A stretch of DNA of 33,255 nt from Shewanella sp. SG41-4 (GTDB taxonomy: Bacteria; Pseudomonadota; Gammaproteobacteria; Enterobacterales; Shewanellaceae). How positions within the stretch are numbered: position 1 is the stretch's first letter; the number at the start of each line of letters is the position of its first letter. A model generated the notes under the pieces. That model saw nothing but the letters and a program-made list of their open reading frames with translations. It had not been told where the DNA came from and did not search any database. Shown piece after piece: positions 22,388 to 33,255 of the stretch. A program made the position numbers and the translations under genes. The stretch spans positions 1 to 33,255 of the forward strand of contig NZ_JACJFI010000017.1 of assembly GCF_014164505.1 (NCBI RefSeq), given 5' to 3'.

Positions 22388-24016
22388 TTATTTTATGCCA
22401 TTTTTCTCAAGGCCAGCATAAATAATTTTCTGCTGTGTGATTGCAACTAAGTTACCCACTAACCAGTAAAGTACAAGACCGGCTGGGAACCACAAGAAGA
22501 ATACGGTAAAGATAACTGGCATCCACTGCATCATTTTCACTTGCATTGGATCCATTGTTGGTGCTACCGGTTGCATTTTCTGCATCAAGAACATTGATAA
22601 GCCCATTAACAATGGCAATACATAGTATGGATCTTGAACCGATAAGTCAGTAATCCAAAGCATGAATGGCGCGTGACGTAATTCATAGCTTTCTAAAAGT
22701 ACCCAGTATAAGGCGATGAAAATTGGCATTTGTAACAGAATAGGTAAGCAACCGCCCATAGGGTTTACTTTTTCTTTCTTATACAGCTCCATCATCGCTT
22801 GACCCATCTTTTGACGGTCATCACCAAAGCGTTCTTTCATCTCAGTCAATTTAGGCTGCAGATTACGCATTTTGGCCATAGAGGTATATTGCTTTTTAGT
22901 CAGCGGATATAGACCACCACGGACGGTGAGGGTGATCAAAATAATCGCTACACCCCAATTGCCCACAAATGATTGATAGAACATCAATAACCAATGGATT
23001 GGAATGGCTAACCACCATAAGAAACCGTAATCAACAACCAAGTTTAAGGTTTCAGAAATAGCTGAAAGCTCTTTTTGGTTTTTAGGGCCAACATAAAACT
23101 GCGAGCTAATTTCTTGAGTCGCGCCAGGAGCAATATCATATACTGCACCACGGAAACCAATATTAGCCATTCCACCAGCACTCATACTTGAGAAAATGGT
23201 GTTTGAATCTGTTGCAGGCGGAACCCAAGCCGACACAAAGTAATGTTGTAGCATTGCAGCCCAACCACCCAGTGTTACTTTTGCAAGGTTTTTGTCAGCC
23301 ATATCGTCAAAGTTATATTTCTCATAACGAGTATCTTGAGCCGAGAAAGCACCACCACGATAAGTTGGCATCATCATGCTGCTTTCTGATTCTTTAATCG
23401 TTTGCTTAATTTGACCATACATTTGCACTTGTAACGGTGCAGCTGAAGTATTGTTAATGCTGTAATCTACTCCGACATCATATTGACCACGGGTAAACGT
23501 AAAGGTTTTTACGTAGGTGATACCGTTGTCTGCTGTATAAGTAAATGGCACAGTTAATGTGTCTTTACCATCAGCTAAAGAATATGAATTAGTTTGCACA
23601 CTATAAGCTGCTCGACCATTTGCACTGCTATCAATACCATCACGACCAATAAGTCCGCTTTGGGCGATATAAGTGAAATTGTCCTTTTGCTCTAAAATGA
23701 CAAATGGATCACTACTGTTAATTTCGCGTTTATGTTCCACTAATGCGGCATAAACTATGTCACCACCAATCGGGCTGATTTTAATATCAAGCTGATCAGT
23801 TTTAACGCTAATAAGGTTTTTATTTGCAGGTAATTCTACTGGTACACCAGAGATATCTGCTTCTGGAACGTCAGCACTGTGTTGCGAGGCGGCGTTAGTT
23901 TGAGTAACAGTTTGAGTTGCTACTGGTTTTGGTGCTTTATCTGTCTGCCACTGTGTCCACATTAAATAGCTGACAAACAGTAAACCGATTAGCAATATAT
24001 TGCGTTGAGATTCCAT
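22388..24016 (-). CDS. yidC: Membrane protein insertase YidC
   Basis: YidC inserts and folds inner-membrane proteins, alone or with SecYEG; Fo subunit c, encoded in this window, is a classic substrate. The 542-residue protein has the gammaproteobacterial architecture: an N-terminal membrane helix (about 6-20, [14 protein letters not shown]), a large periplasmic P1 domain (about 60-330), then five membrane helices. Arg366 ([22 protein letters not shown]) is the conserved arginine of the hydrophilic groove, at the same number as in E. coli. The C terminus is basic. It is 3 bp after yidD. Confidence 0.98.
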   Translation of the reverse strand: MESQRNILLIGLLFVSYLMWTQWQTDKAPKPVATQTVTQTNAASQHSADVPEADISGVPVELPANKNLISVKTDQLDIKISPIGGDIVYAALVEHKREINSSDPFVILEQKDNFTYIAQSGLIGRDGIDSSANGRAAYSVQTNSYSLADGKDTLTVPFTYTADNGITYVKTFTFTRGQYDVGVDYSINNTSAAPLQVQMYGQIKQTIKESESSMMMPTYRGGAFSAQDTRYEKYNFDDMADKNLAKVTLGGWAAMLQHYFVSAWVPPATDSNTIFSSMSAGGMANIGFRGAVYDIAPGATQEISSQFYVGPKNQKELSAISETLNLVVDYGFLWWLAIPIHWLLMFYQSFVGNWGVAIILITLTVRGGLYPLTKKQYTSMAKMRNLQPKLTEMKERFGDDRQKMGQAMMELYKKEKVNPMGGCLPILLQMPIFIALYWVLLESYELRHAPFMLWITDLSVQDPYYVLPLLMGLSMFLMQKMQPVAPTMDPMQVKMMQWMPVIFTVFFLWFPAGLVLYWLVGNLVAITQQKIIYAGLEKNGIK

Positions 24017-24019
24017 AGC

Positions 24020-24274
24020 CTATTTATTACACCTGTCATTTTTAGGGGGGACGGGATCACTACCGCCGGGATGTAAAGGGTGACATTTTAATATGCGTTT
24101 CATTGCAAACCAACTACCTTTCAGTGTTCCATGTGTTTTTATTGCTTCTATAGCATAATAAGAACAAGTTGGATTGAACCGACAACGCGGTCCCAATAAA
24201 GGGCTGATAATAATTTGGTAGCCACGGATAACCGTGGTTGCTAGCCATTGTAACGGCGACTGAGTTTGCGCCAT
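24020..24274 (-). CDS. yidD: Membrane protein insertion efficiency factor YidD
   Basis: YidD is a small membrane-associated protein that helps YidC-dependent insertion. The 84-residue protein has the family core: [32 protein letters not shown] with its conserved cysteines, then [17 protein letters not shown]. The start overlaps the end of rnpA by 34 bp in another frame, which is common in this cluster and suggests translational coupling. Confidence 0.96.
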   Translation of the reverse strand: MAQTQSPLQWLATTVIRGYQIIISPLLGPRCRFNPTCSYYAIEAIKTHGTLKGSWFAMKRILKCHPLHPGGSDPVPPKNDRCNK

Positions 24275-24597
24275 AGCTTTTCTATTAATTTGTGTAGTTC
24301 TGCATTTTCCATTTCCATCACGCCATTTCTGACTAATACAACGATATCAATATCTGGGATGTCGTGTTGATGTAAACGAAAACTATCTCTTATCACACGT
24401 TTAATACGATTACGTTGGTTTGCACGTTTGACAAAACGTTTGGCCACAGTTAATCCTAAACGAGGATGTTGCTCTGAATTTGGAATTGCGAGCAGAGTTA
24501 TTTCAGCAGAGGATGCTTTGATTGGATTGGAGAATACAGATTTAAATTGCGCGGGAGTTAACAAACGTAACTCCCGCGAAAAGGTATAGCTAGTCAC
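24241..24597 (-). CDS. rnpA: Ribonuclease P protein component
   Basis: RnpA is the protein cofactor of RNase P, which matures tRNA 5' ends. The 118-residue basic protein has the signature [21 protein letters not shown] (RNR motif) and the RLGLTVAKR strand. It starts with GTG at 24597, 12 bp after the rpmH stop; no strong ribosome site is visible, so its translation may depend on rpmH. The overlap with yidD is noted there. Confidence 0.97.
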   Translation of the reverse strand: MTSYTFSRELRLLTPAQFKSVFSNPIKASSAEITLLAIPNSEQHPRLGLTVAKRFVKRANQRNRIKRVIRDSFRLHQHDIPDIDIVVLVRNGVMEMENAELHKLIEKLWRKLSRRYNG

Positions 24598-24609
24598 CTA
24601 GTTATCTAC

Positions 24610-24747
24610 TTACGCAGATAAACGAGCGCGACCCTTCGCACGACGACGTGCAAGGACCTTACGGCCGCCTACAGTAGCCATACGAGCGCGGAAGCCGTGA
24701 GAACGCTTGCGCTTCAGGTTGCTAGGTTGAAAAGTACGTTTACTCAT
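24610..24747 (-). CDS. rpmH: 50S ribosomal protein L34
   Basis: A 45-residue, very basic protein, [20 protein letters not shown] at the start and ending GRARLSA, which matches L34 over its whole length. ATG at 24747-24745, stop TAA at 24612-24610. L34 is a small protein of the large ribosomal subunit. It heads the rpmH-rnpA-yidD-yidC operon and is divergent from dnaA, the ancestral bacterial arrangement. A sigma70-like promoter lies about 75 bp upstream. Confidence 0.98.
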
Positions 24748-24819
24748 TATGGCAATCCGTCTTTGTTAGTGAATTTACCTTAGCTCCAACATTAGAGGTA
24801 AGGGCAAAAAAGAGGCCGA

Positions 24820-24848
24820 ATTGTAATCACTTTAAGTACTGTCGTCAA
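24820..24848 (-). promoter_or_regulatory. Sigma70 promoter of the rpmH operon
   Basis: On the minus strand TTGACG (24848-24843) and TACAAT (24825-24820) are separated by exactly 17 bp, close to consensus in both boxes. It points towards rpmH, leaving a leader of about 65 bases. Confidence 0.8.
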
Positions 24849-24920
24849 TAACGAAAGTACTAATATAATAAATTTCTGCCAATCTTTATTTGAAGCTACC
24901 AAGCATTAAGCACCAGAAGA

Positions 24921-25188
24921 TGTGGATAAGTCTGTGTACAGACACTATATCTTGTGGATCTTTCATTGTTTCAGTAGATCAAAGAATCGCTATTATAGAT
25001 CAAGGTGGATCGGTTAATAAAGCTGGATTTGCTTGAAATTTGCAATTAATGGATCGATTTTGATCTTCGCTGATCTGATATATATACACAGAATGATCCC
25101 GCTGGGGATAATTCTGCTTTAAAGGATAGCGATCATTGTGATCTCCCTATAGAATACACCTCCTTTGATTAAAGATATTTGGGGATAA
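24921..25188. promoter_or_regulatory. GATC and DnaA-box cluster upstream of dnaA (second origin-like region)
   Basis: Within the 445-bp rpmH/dnaA gap there are ten GATC sites between 24957 and 25143 (24957, 24977, 24998, 25008, 25052, 25062, 25072, 25095, 25131, 25140), about one per 19 bp. A perfect inverted DnaA box TGTGGATAA lies at 24921-24929. One-mismatch boxes lie at 25082-25090 (ATATACACA), 25103-25111 and 25180-25188 (both TGGGGATAA). This would allow DnaA autoregulation and Dam/SeqA sequestration of the dnaA promoter. Origin activity is possible but not shown. The rest of the gap (24749-24919) holds the rpmH promoter and no gene. Confidence 0.8.
25060..25088 (+). promoter_or_regulatory. 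Candidate sigma70 promoter of dnaA
   Basis: TTGATC (25060-25065) and TATACA (25083-25088) are separated by 17 bp. GATC sites sit in the -35 box and spacer, and a weak DnaA box overlaps the -10, so both methylation state and DnaA could affect it. The predicted leader is about 100 bases. Confidence 0.6.
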
Positions 25189-25192
25189 ATAA

Positions 25193-26578
25193 GTGGCGGT
25201 TTCACTTTGGCAACAATGTATCGGTAGACTGCAAGACGAGTTATCAGCACAGCAGTTCAGTATGTGGATCCGTCCGTTACAGGCTGAAATGGATGGTGAT
25301 ACATTGGTTTTGTATGCGCCAAATCGTTTTGTGCTGGATTGGGTACGCGATAAATACATCAATATCATTAATCAATTTTTTACTGAACAAATGGGCAGTA
25401 ATGCTCCTAAGTTACGTTTTGATATTGGTAGTCGTCCTTCTGCTCGTCCGGTTGCGCCAGCTCCAGTAGCGGTTAAGCCTGTGAATCGCCAAACGAAAGC
25501 CCAAGTCGGAACAACTTCCTTTAATACCCAGGCTGAACCGATTATTAACCCTAATCATCGCAGCAATATTAATCCTACTTACCAGTTTGATAACTTCGTT
25601 GAAGGTAAATCGAATCAGTTAGGTAAAGCTGCGGCATTGCAAGTTTCTGAAAATCCTGGTGGTGCTTATAATCCGTTATTTTTATATGGCGGCACTGGTT
25701 TAGGTAAAACTCACCTTTTACACGCAGTTGGTAATGGCATTATTAAAAATAATCCCAATGCCAAAGTGGTGTATATGCATTCTGAGCGTTTTGTTCAGGA
25801 CATGGTTAAAGCGCTGCAAAATAATGCGATCGAAGAATTCAAGCGTTATTATCGTAGTGTCGATGCGCTATTTATTGATGATATTCAATTTTTTGCCAAT
25901 AAAGATCGTTCACAAGAAGAGTTTTTTCATACCTTTAATGCATTGTTGGAAGGTAATCATCAAATTATTTTAACCTCAGACCGTTATCCTAAAGAGATCG
26001 ATGGGGTTGAGGATCGCTTAAAATCACGCTTTGGTTGGGGTTTAACGGTTGCTATCGAGCCACCTGAATTAGAAACCCGCGTAGCGATTTTAATGCGTAA
26101 AGCACAAGAGAGCGGAATAAACCTTCCTGATGAAGTGGCATTTTTTATTGCCAAGCGCTTACGTTCAAACGTACGTGAATTAGAAGGTGCACTTAACCGC
26201 GTGATTGCCAATGCTAACTTTACAGGCCGTCCAATCACTATCGACTTTGTGCGTGAAGCATTAAGAGATCTCTTGGCACTGCAAGAAAAATTAGTCACTA
26301 TAGATAATATTCAGAAGACTGTTGCTGAATATTACAAAATCAAAATGGCAGATATGCTGTCTAAACGCCGTTCTCGCAGTGTGGCAAGGCCTAGACAAGT
26401 GGCGATGGCGCTATCTAAAGAACTTACTAACCAAAGTTTACCGGAAATTGGTGATGCTTTTGGTGGTCGTGACCATACGACAGTATTACATGCGTGTCGT
26501 AAAATCGCTCAATTGCGCGAAGAGAGTCATGATATTAAAGAAGATTATGCTAACTTGATTAGAACTTTGTCTTCTTAA
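25193..26578 (+). CDS. dnaA: Chromosomal replication initiator protein DnaA
   Basis: DnaA binds the oriC boxes, opens the unwinding element when ATP-bound and recruits DnaB helicase. The 461-residue protein has domain I (about 1-75, with LWQQCIGRL and the conserved Trp residues), a variable linker (about 80-125), the AAA+ domain with Walker A GGTGLGKT (166-173) and Walker [10 protein letters not shown] (Asp229, Asp230), and the C-terminal DNA-binding domain with the signature [14 protein letters not shown]. The start is GTG, with GGGG as the ribosome site. That site is part of a TGGGGATAA motif that resembles a DnaA box. It heads dnaA-dnaN-recF-gyrB. Confidence 0.99.
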   Translation: MAVSLWQQCIGRLQDELSAQQFSMWIRPLQAEMDGDTLVLYAPNRFVLDWVRDKYINIINQFFTEQMGSNAPKLRFDIGSRPSARPVAPAPVAVKPVNRQTKAQVGTTSFNTQAEPIINPNHRSNINPTYQFDNFVEGKSNQLGKAAALQVSENPGGAYNPLFLYGGTGLGKTHLLHAVGNGIIKNNPNAKVVYMHSERFVQDMVKALQNNAIEEFKRYYRSVDALFIDDIQFFANKDRSQEEFFHTFNALLEGNHQIILTSDRYPKEIDGVEDRLKSRFGWGLTVAIEPPELETRVAILMRKAQESGINLPDEVAFFIAKRLRSNVRELEGALNRVIANANFTGRPITIDFVREALRDLLALQEKLVTIDNIQKTVAEYYKIKMADMLSKRRSRSVARPRQVAMALSKELTNQSLPEIGDAFGGRDHTTVLHACRKIAQLREESHDIKEDYANLIRTLSS

Positions 26579-26597
26579 TTCAGGGAATGTAGACACG

Positions 26598-27698
26598 ATG
26601 AAATTTTCAATTGATAGGGATGCCCTATTAAAGCCGTTGCAGCTAGTGTGCGGCGCGGTAGAACGCAGACACAATTTACCTATATTAGCCAACTTGCTCG
26701 TTGAAGTTAGTGAGTTATCAATTAAGCTAACGGGCACTGATTTAGAAGTTGAGTTGGTGGGCCAAGCCGCTATTCATGGTGACATTGATATCGGTCGTAC
26801 GACTGTTCCTGCTAAAAAACTATTGGATATTGTTAAGTCATTACCAGAGCAAAGCGAATTAAAAGTCGAACAACTCGATAATAAATGGTTATTGCGTTCA
26901 GGTCGCAGTCGTTTTTCGTTGGCAACATTACCAGCCGAAGATTACCCTAACGTTGAAGAATTCCAAGCGGATATCGAATTTAGCTTAAAGCAAGGCGTGT
27001 TGAAGTCGATTATTGATTCAACTCAGTTTTCAATGGCTAACCAAGATGTACGCTATTACCTCAATGGTTTGTTATTTGAAACGGAAGGCAATGTATTGCG
27101 AGCGATTGCCACCGACGGACACCGCTTAGCATTAAGTCATCGTACGCTAGATGTTTCATTACCCGAAAAACAAGTGATTGTACCTCGTAAAGGTGTGGTT
27201 GAAATGGCGCGCTTGCTCGACAGTGATGACCAAGACATTACCATTGCTATTGGTGATAATGCCATTAGAGCGATTACCAGTTCAGCTGTTTTTACTAGTA
27301 AGCTTGTTGATGGTCGCTTCCCTGATTACCGCCGAGTGTTACCTAAGGGTGGCAACAAAGTGGTTATCGCCAGTCGCAATCAACTAAAACAAGCGTTAAC
27401 TCGTGCTTCAATCTTATCGAATGAAAAATTCCGTGGAGTACGCATTCAGCTTGAAACAGGTTTATTGAAAATTACGGCCAATAATCCTGAGCAAGAAGAA
27501 GCTGAAGAGATCATCGATGTTGAATATGACTCTGACAATCTAGAAATTGGTTTTAACGTTAGTTATTTGCTTGATGTATTAAATAACTTAGCCAGTGATG
27601 AAGTGCGAATTACCTTAATTGATGGTAATTCCAGTGCCTTGATTGAGAACCACAAAGAAGAAGATTCTATGTATGTGGTGATGCCAATGCGCTTGTAA
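26598..27698 (+). CDS. dnaN: DNA polymerase III beta subunit (sliding clamp)
   Basis: DnaN is the dimeric clamp that tethers polymerase III to DNA; with Hda it also promotes inactivation of DnaA-ATP. The 366-residue protein (366 in E. coli) shows the three-domain clamp pattern, beginning MKFSIDRDALLKPLQLV and ending with the conserved MYVVMPMRL, part of the binding pocket for clamp-binding peptides. It is 19 bp after dnaA with AGGGA before the ATG, so it is co-transcribed. Confidence 0.99.
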   Translation: MKFSIDRDALLKPLQLVCGAVERRHNLPILANLLVEVSELSIKLTGTDLEVELVGQAAIHGDIDIGRTTVPAKKLLDIVKSLPEQSELKVEQLDNKWLLRSGRSRFSLATLPAEDYPNVEEFQADIEFSLKQGVLKSIIDSTQFSMANQDVRYYLNGLLFETEGNVLRAIATDGHRLALSHRTLDVSLPEKQVIVPRKGVVEMARLLDSDDQDITIAIGDNAIRAITSSAVFTSKLVDGRFPDYRRVLPKGGNKVVIASRNQLKQALTRASILSNEKFRGVRIQLETGLLKITANNPEQEEAEEIIDVEYDSDNLEIGFNVSYLLDVLNNLASDEVRITLIDGNSSALIENHKEEDSMYVVMPMRL

Positions 27699-27724
27699 TG
27701 CGTTATTGTGTTATTGCTATACCA

Positions 27725-27748
27725 AAGGTGCTGCAAAGCACCTTCTTT
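27725..27748 (+). terminator. Hairpin between dnaN and recF
   Basis: AAGGTGCT (27725-27732) pairs perfectly with AGCACCTT (27737-27744) around GCAA, followed by CTTTGTCTC. The T tract is poor, so it probably acts as a partial terminator or mRNA-stabilising element within the operon. Confidence 0.5.
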
Positions 27749-27786
27749 GTCTCTAGCGTTTTATTGGGTTATCACAATAGGTCTTC

Positions 27787-28869
27787 ATGAGTTTATCACG
27801 CATTAACATTGGTTCATTTCGTAATATTACCTCTGCTTCATTACAGCCTTGTGATGGCTTAAATTTGATTTACGGTCAAAATGGCAGTGGCAAAACCAGC
27901 ATTCTTGAAGCTATTTATTTTTTGGGTATGGGCCGTTCGTTTAGAAGCCATTTATCCCAACGTGTGATCAACAATGATGATGATAAACTGACCTTGTTTG
28001 CGCATTTAATTGATGCAGATAGAGATTGTAAAATTGGCTTACGTCGTCATCGAAGTGGTGAGATCGAAGTCAAAATTGATGGCGAGAAAGTGAAGCGTTT
28101 ATCAACCTTGGCCGAAACATTACCCATCCAAGTTATTACTCCCGAAAGTTTTTCTTTATTGTTCGAGGGACCTAAAGCCCGTCGTCAATTTATCGATTGG
28201 GGGGCATTTCATTCTGATCCACATTTTTATCAAGCTTGGGTGAATACTAGAAAGGTATTAAAGCAACGAAACCAATTGCTTAGAAATCAATCTTCCTATA
28301 ACCAAATACAGTTTTGGGATAAGGAGTTGGTGCGGTATGCTGAACAGGTTACCGATATACGAAATCAATATGTAGACTCGTTAAATGTGCTACTAAAGGG
28401 TATAATCGGAGTGTTTTTACCTCAGATTGATATTAAGGTTTCTTTTACTCGAGGATGGGACAGTAAAACGGATTTTGCCCAATTACTTGAAAACCAATAC
28501 TCAAGGGATTTAGCCGCTGGAAATACGGGCAGCGGCCCCCACAAAGCAGACTTACGTTTGCGTGTGGGTAATTTGCCAGCGCAGGATGCGTTGTCCCGTG
28601 GACAATTAAAATTATTAGTCTGTGCACTGCGTATTGCACAGGGAAAGTTGCTCAAACAACAACTAGATAAAAATAGTATTTATCTAGTCGACGATTTACC
28701 GTCAGAGTTGGATGCACAGCATAGGCAGCTATTGCTACAGCAGTTAACCGAAACCGGTGCACAAATTTTTGTTACCGCGATCGATCCGCTAGCAATAGTC
28801 GATTCGTTATCTAGCCCTCCAAACAGGATGTTTCATGTGGAACAAGGGCTGGTAACGGTTATTGAATAA
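27787..28869 (+). CDS. recF: DNA replication and repair protein RecF
   Basis: RecF is an SMC-like ATPase that helps load RecA at gaps and restart stalled forks. The 360-residue protein has Walker A GQNGSGKT (30-37), an ABC-type signature region ([20 protein letters not shown]) and Walker B ([11 protein letters not shown]). ATG start 88 bp after dnaN. Its C-terminal segment MFHVEQG is encoded by a parS-like sequence. gyrB follows 15 bp downstream. Confidence 0.98.
   Translation: MSLSRINIGSFRNITSASLQPCDGLNLIYGQNGSGKTSILEAIYFLGMGRSFRSHLSQRVINNDDDKLTLFAHLIDADRDCKIGLRRHRSGEIEVKIDGEKVKRLSTLAETLPIQVITPESFSLLFEGPKARRQFIDWGAFHSDPHFYQAWVNTRKVLKQRNQLLRNQSSYNQIQFWDKELVRYAEQVTDIRNQYVDSLNVLLKGIIGVFLPQIDIKVSFTRGWDSKTDFAQLLENQYSRDLAAGNTGSGPHKADLRLRVGNLPAQDALSRGQLKLLVCALRIAQGKLLKQQLDKNSIYLVDDLPSELDAQHRQLLLQQLTETGAQIFVTAIDPLAIVDSLSSPPNRMFHVEQGLVTVIE
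28829..28844. promoter_or_regulatory. parS-like ParB-binding site inside recF
   Basis: TGTTTCATGTGGAACA. The commonly cited parS forms are TGTTTCACGTGAAACA and TGTTCCACGTGGAACA. This sequence keeps TGTTTCA and TGTGGAACA and departs from a TGTTTCACGTGGAACA form only at one central base (C to T). It lies within the recF codons for Met-Phe-His-Val-Glu-Gln. ParA and ParB are encoded about 16 kb away. No better parS candidate was found by eye in the window. Confidence 0.55.
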
Positions 28870-31302
<2,433 letters not shown>

Positions 31303-31316
31303 TAAAATTTAGTGTG

Positions 31317-31350
31317 AAAATGGGTGCCTTTGGCACCCATTTTTGTTTTT
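31317..31350 (+). terminator. Terminator of the dnaA-gyrB operon
   Basis: A perfect 12-bp stem (31317-31328 with 32-base-GC core TGGGTGCC/GGCACCCA, pairing with 31332-31343), a TTT loop and the tract TTTTTGTTTTT. A classic intrinsic terminator 15 bp past the gyrB stop. Confidence 0.92.
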
Positions 31351-31401
31351 AGTGCTATGGTTACAATAATATCTACTTAACACTTCATAAGGCTATTTAC
31401 A

Positions 31402-32454
31402 GTGGTTATTAGTTTATTTAAAAAATTGTTTAATATTCGTGACCGCAATGAACAAGCCAAATTTACTGGCATTACCACCGCAGAAAAACGTCAACAAACT
31501 AATCAGCAAGCTCAAGTACCTATAATTGAAGTGACCGAAAATCAAGCGGTTGAATCACAGTTAGATCTGTCGGCTTTATTTTACAGTTTATTATTTGCAA
31601 CTCCATCCACTACGACCACTGGTATTGCCAATAACCTTGAACGTAGTGTAATGCAAAATATTGAACAGGCATTAAGCTCACCGCAGTCGATTGCAGAAAA
31701 CGTATTAAAGCTTCCCAGTAAAATACTCGAGCTTGATAAAAAACTTGGCGACGATAATATTGAAACCCAAGAGCTAATACTACTTATTGAGCAAGACCCT
31801 TTGTTGTGTGTTGAAGTGCTCAAGTTATGTAACTCGCCCGCTTTCAAACGAGCTGATACCGATGTTAGCAGTATTCAACAAGCGTTAGTACAAGTGGGCA
31901 GGCAACAATTAAGGCAATTTATTACCGCGAGTTTAGCCCGTGAGTTAATCGATATAAAACCTATTTATTTTAGACGCTTTGGTGCTGAGATCTGGCGTCA
32001 TTCTATGCAAGTCGCTTTTTTGGCCAGCGAGTTAGCGAACCTCAAACAACGAGACAGTGCTTTTTTAGTGGGCTTGCTACATGACGTGGGTAAAATTGCG
32101 ATTTTTAAAATGCTGGTGGATGCTTTTTATCAAGCTGAACCTGAAGAGCAGCCTAACTCAATACTATTTAAGCAGGTGATGACGACAAAGTCGTTAACGT
32201 TAAGTGCGCTGTTAGCGCGTTGTTGGCAACTACCACAGCACTTTGAAACGCCGTTAACGTTACTGGCCAATACTAATATTAAACCTACAGATGACATGGC
32301 ACTGCTTATTTGGAAAGCCAATATTATTAGTGAATGTTCAATGTTGCTGCAAGTCGACAAATTGCCTCAACCAGTATTAGCGCTGTTGTTAGCTCAAGTT
32401 GAGTGTAGTGAAGAAGATTTTATAGAATTACATCAAAAGCTTATCCAGTTTTAA
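31402..32454 (+). CDS. HDOD-domain signalling protein
   Basis: A 350-residue protein. Residues 1-95 are a low-similarity, glutamine-rich N-terminal region with a basic start (VISLFKKLFNIRDRN). An HDOD domain covers about 100-310, with LLIEQDPLLCVEVLKLCNSPAF (127-148), His200 (IWRHSMQVAFLASEL) and the pair His227-Asp228 (GLLHDVGKIAIFKML). HDOD proteins are usually non-enzymatic regulators related to HD phosphohydrolases; here the HD pair is kept. It has no sensor, GGDEF or receiver domain. Start is GTG, ribosome site AAGG. It stands alone between the gyrB terminator and a bidirectional terminator; its precise role is unknown. Confidence 0.9.
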   Translation: MVISLFKKLFNIRDRNEQAKFTGITTAEKRQQTNQQAQVPIIEVTENQAVESQLDLSALFYSLLFATPSTTTTGIANNLERSVMQNIEQALSSPQSIAENVLKLPSKILELDKKLGDDNIETQELILLIEQDPLLCVEVLKLCNSPAFKRADTDVSSIQQALVQVGRQQLRQFITASLARELIDIKPIYFRRFGAEIWRHSMQVAFLASELANLKQRDSAFLVGLLHDVGKIAIFKMLVDAFYQAEPEEQPNSILFKQVMTTKSLTLSALLARCWQLPQHFETPLTLLANTNIKPTDDMALLIWKANIISECSMLLQVDKLPQPVLALLLAQVECSEEDFIELHQKLIQF

Positions 32455-32540
32455 ATTGACTTCGATGCGGGTAAGGTCTGCTTGAGCCTTTTATTCTCTA
32501 AATTCGGGGCTGATATTCTGAAACCATAAAAGGTATTCCA

Positions 32541-32569
32541 TAAAAAAAGCGCCTTTCGGCGCTTTATTT
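32541..32569. terminator. Bidirectional terminator between the HDOD gene and glyS
   Basis: AAAGCGCC (32546-32553) pairs with GGCGCTTT (32558-32565) around TTTC. The minus strand ends in seven T (opposite 32542-32548) and the plus strand in TTTATTTC, so it can end both convergent transcripts, glyS best. Confidence 0.85.
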
Positions 32570-32595
32570 CAATCATCAACTACAGCTAATTTACA

Positions 32596-33255
32596 TTATT
32601 GCAGTAACGAAATGTCTGCAACGTGCAAAAACTGCTCACGAAGATTGGTTAATAATGCTAAACGGTTATTTTTCAATGCTTCATCATCTGCCATTACCAT
32701 CACATCTTCAAAGAACTGATCGACATTTTCGCGTAAGTCAGCCAATAGCGTTAATGCTTGTTGGTAATTGCCATCAGCAAACAGTGGAGCTAACTGTGGT
32801 TGTAACTGTACAAGCTTATCAGCTAACGCTTTCTCTGCTGGTTCTGTTAATAGCGCTGAATTGATGGTTGCGGGTAATTCGCCTTCAACTTTAGCCAATA
32901 TATTAGAAACACGCTTATTTGCCGCTGCTAGCGCTGTAGAAGCTTCTAAGCCACGGAAATGTGATACAGCTTTAACACGACTGTCAAAATCAGCAGGTTT
33001 TGTTGGACGGCGAGCCAGTACAGCTAAAATAACATCAACTTGAATGCCTTTATCTTGGTACCAAGCTCGGAAACGTGCGAGAAGGAATTCAAGTACATCA
33101 TCACTGGTATTGGTGTTAGTAATATTGGGCGCATGCAAAGCTTGTGCTTTAGCAATTAACTCAACTAAGTCGAGTGGCAGTTTGTTTTCTACAATAACGC
33201 GCAAAATACCAATGGCTGCACGGCGAAGTGCAAATGGGTCTGCTGCATCTTTTGG
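32596..33255 (-). CDS. glyS: Glycine--tRNA ligase beta subunit, C-terminal part (cut by window edge)
   Basis: The reading frame stays open to the right edge and begins mid-gene with [20 protein letters not shown], a conserved stretch of bacterial GlyS. About 220 residues are visible, out of roughly 690 in the family. GlyS is the beta subunit of the alpha2-beta2 glycyl-tRNA synthetase and its C-terminal part is the anticodon-binding helical domain, recognisable here by [22 protein letters not shown]. glyQ is expected beyond the edge. The gene is convergent with the HDOD gene. Confidence 0.95.
   Translation of the reverse strand, partial: PKDAADPFALRRAAIGILRVIVENKLPLDLVELIAKAQALHAPNITNTNTSDDVLEFLLARFRAWYQDKGIQVDVILAVLARRPTKPADFDSRVKAVSHFRGLEASTALAAANKRVSNILAKVEGELPATINSALLTEPAEKALADKLVQLQPQLAPLFADGNYQQALTLLADLRENVDQFFEDVMVMADDEALKNNRLALLTNLREQFLHVADISLLQ

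Noticed and set aside
24125-24140. TGTTCCATGTG in yidD as a second parS
   Set aside because: Only the left half fits; the right half is TTTTT and has no symmetry.
25075-25091. LexA-box-like sequence CTG-ATATATATACA-CAG upstream of dnaA
   Set aside because: The spacing between CTG and CAG is 11 bases, not the 10 of the gammaproteobacterial SOS box, and the left arm lacks the T after CTG. AT-rich dnaA promoter DNA explains it.
25147-25368. Minus-strand open frame over the start of dnaA
   Set aside because: No ribosome site and no similarity seen; it lies antisense to dnaA domain I.

Overview
This window looks like the replication-origin neighbourhood of a marine gammaproteobacterium, most probably Shewanella. 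The assignment rests on two things. The gene order is glmS, a DeoR regulator, glmU, atpCDGAHFEBI, parBA, rsmG, mnmG, oriC, mioC ... mnmE, yidC, yidD, rnpA, rpmH, dnaA, dnaN, recF, gyrB, an HDOD gene and glyS. The proteins also closely resemble Shewanella homologues as I remember them. Base composition is moderately AT-rich, which would fit a cold-water member. No tRNA, rRNA, CRISPR array, insertion sequence or prophage is visible.

Layout. (1) 1-4349: amino-sugar and cell-wall precursor genes on the minus strand (glmU, a DeoR-family regulator, glmS). The regulator's predicted operator lies on its own promoter. (2) 4450-11539: complete F1Fo ATP synthase operon atpIBEFHAGDC, minus strand, with a sigma70-like promoter at the atpI end and a strong hairpin terminator after atpC. 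(3) 11651-16015: parA-parB partition genes, rsmG and mnmG, minus strand. (4) 16072-16472: an E. coli-type oriC with an AT-rich unwinding region, three perfect DnaA boxes, one more in mioC, and 17 GATC sites in about 400 bp. It is followed by mioC, which is transcribed towards it. (5) 17211-20934: what looks like an accessory insertion between mioC and mnmE, made of the glutathione-dependent formaldehyde detoxification pair fghA-adhC, a divergent LysR regulator and a DnaQ-like exonuclease gene. (6) 20945-24747: mnmE, yidC, yidD, rnpA, rpmH on the minus strand. (7) 24748-25192: the rpmH/dnaA divergent gap, with a second GATC and DnaA-box cluster and two opposed promoters. (8) 25193-31302: dnaA, dnaN, recF, gyrB on the plus strand, with a parS-like site inside the end of recF. 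(9) 31402-33255: an HDOD signalling gene, then the convergent 3' part of glyS, cut by the window edge.

How it fits together. Initiation (DnaA, oriC, Dam/SeqA sites), elongation (DnaN, GyrB, RecF) and segregation (ParA, ParB, parS-like site) are all encoded within about 20 kb. Around them are housekeeping genes for ribosome and tRNA maturation (RsmG, MnmE, MnmG, RnpA, L34) and energy supply. The most interesting structural question is that the strand on which genes are read switches at the rpmH/dnaA gap, not at the mnmG/mioC oriC. That gap carries its own dense GATC cluster. I found no clearly undescribed multi-gene system. The best leads are the second origin-like cluster, the coding-embedded parS-like site, and the fghA-adhC-lysR-exonuclease block next to oriC.
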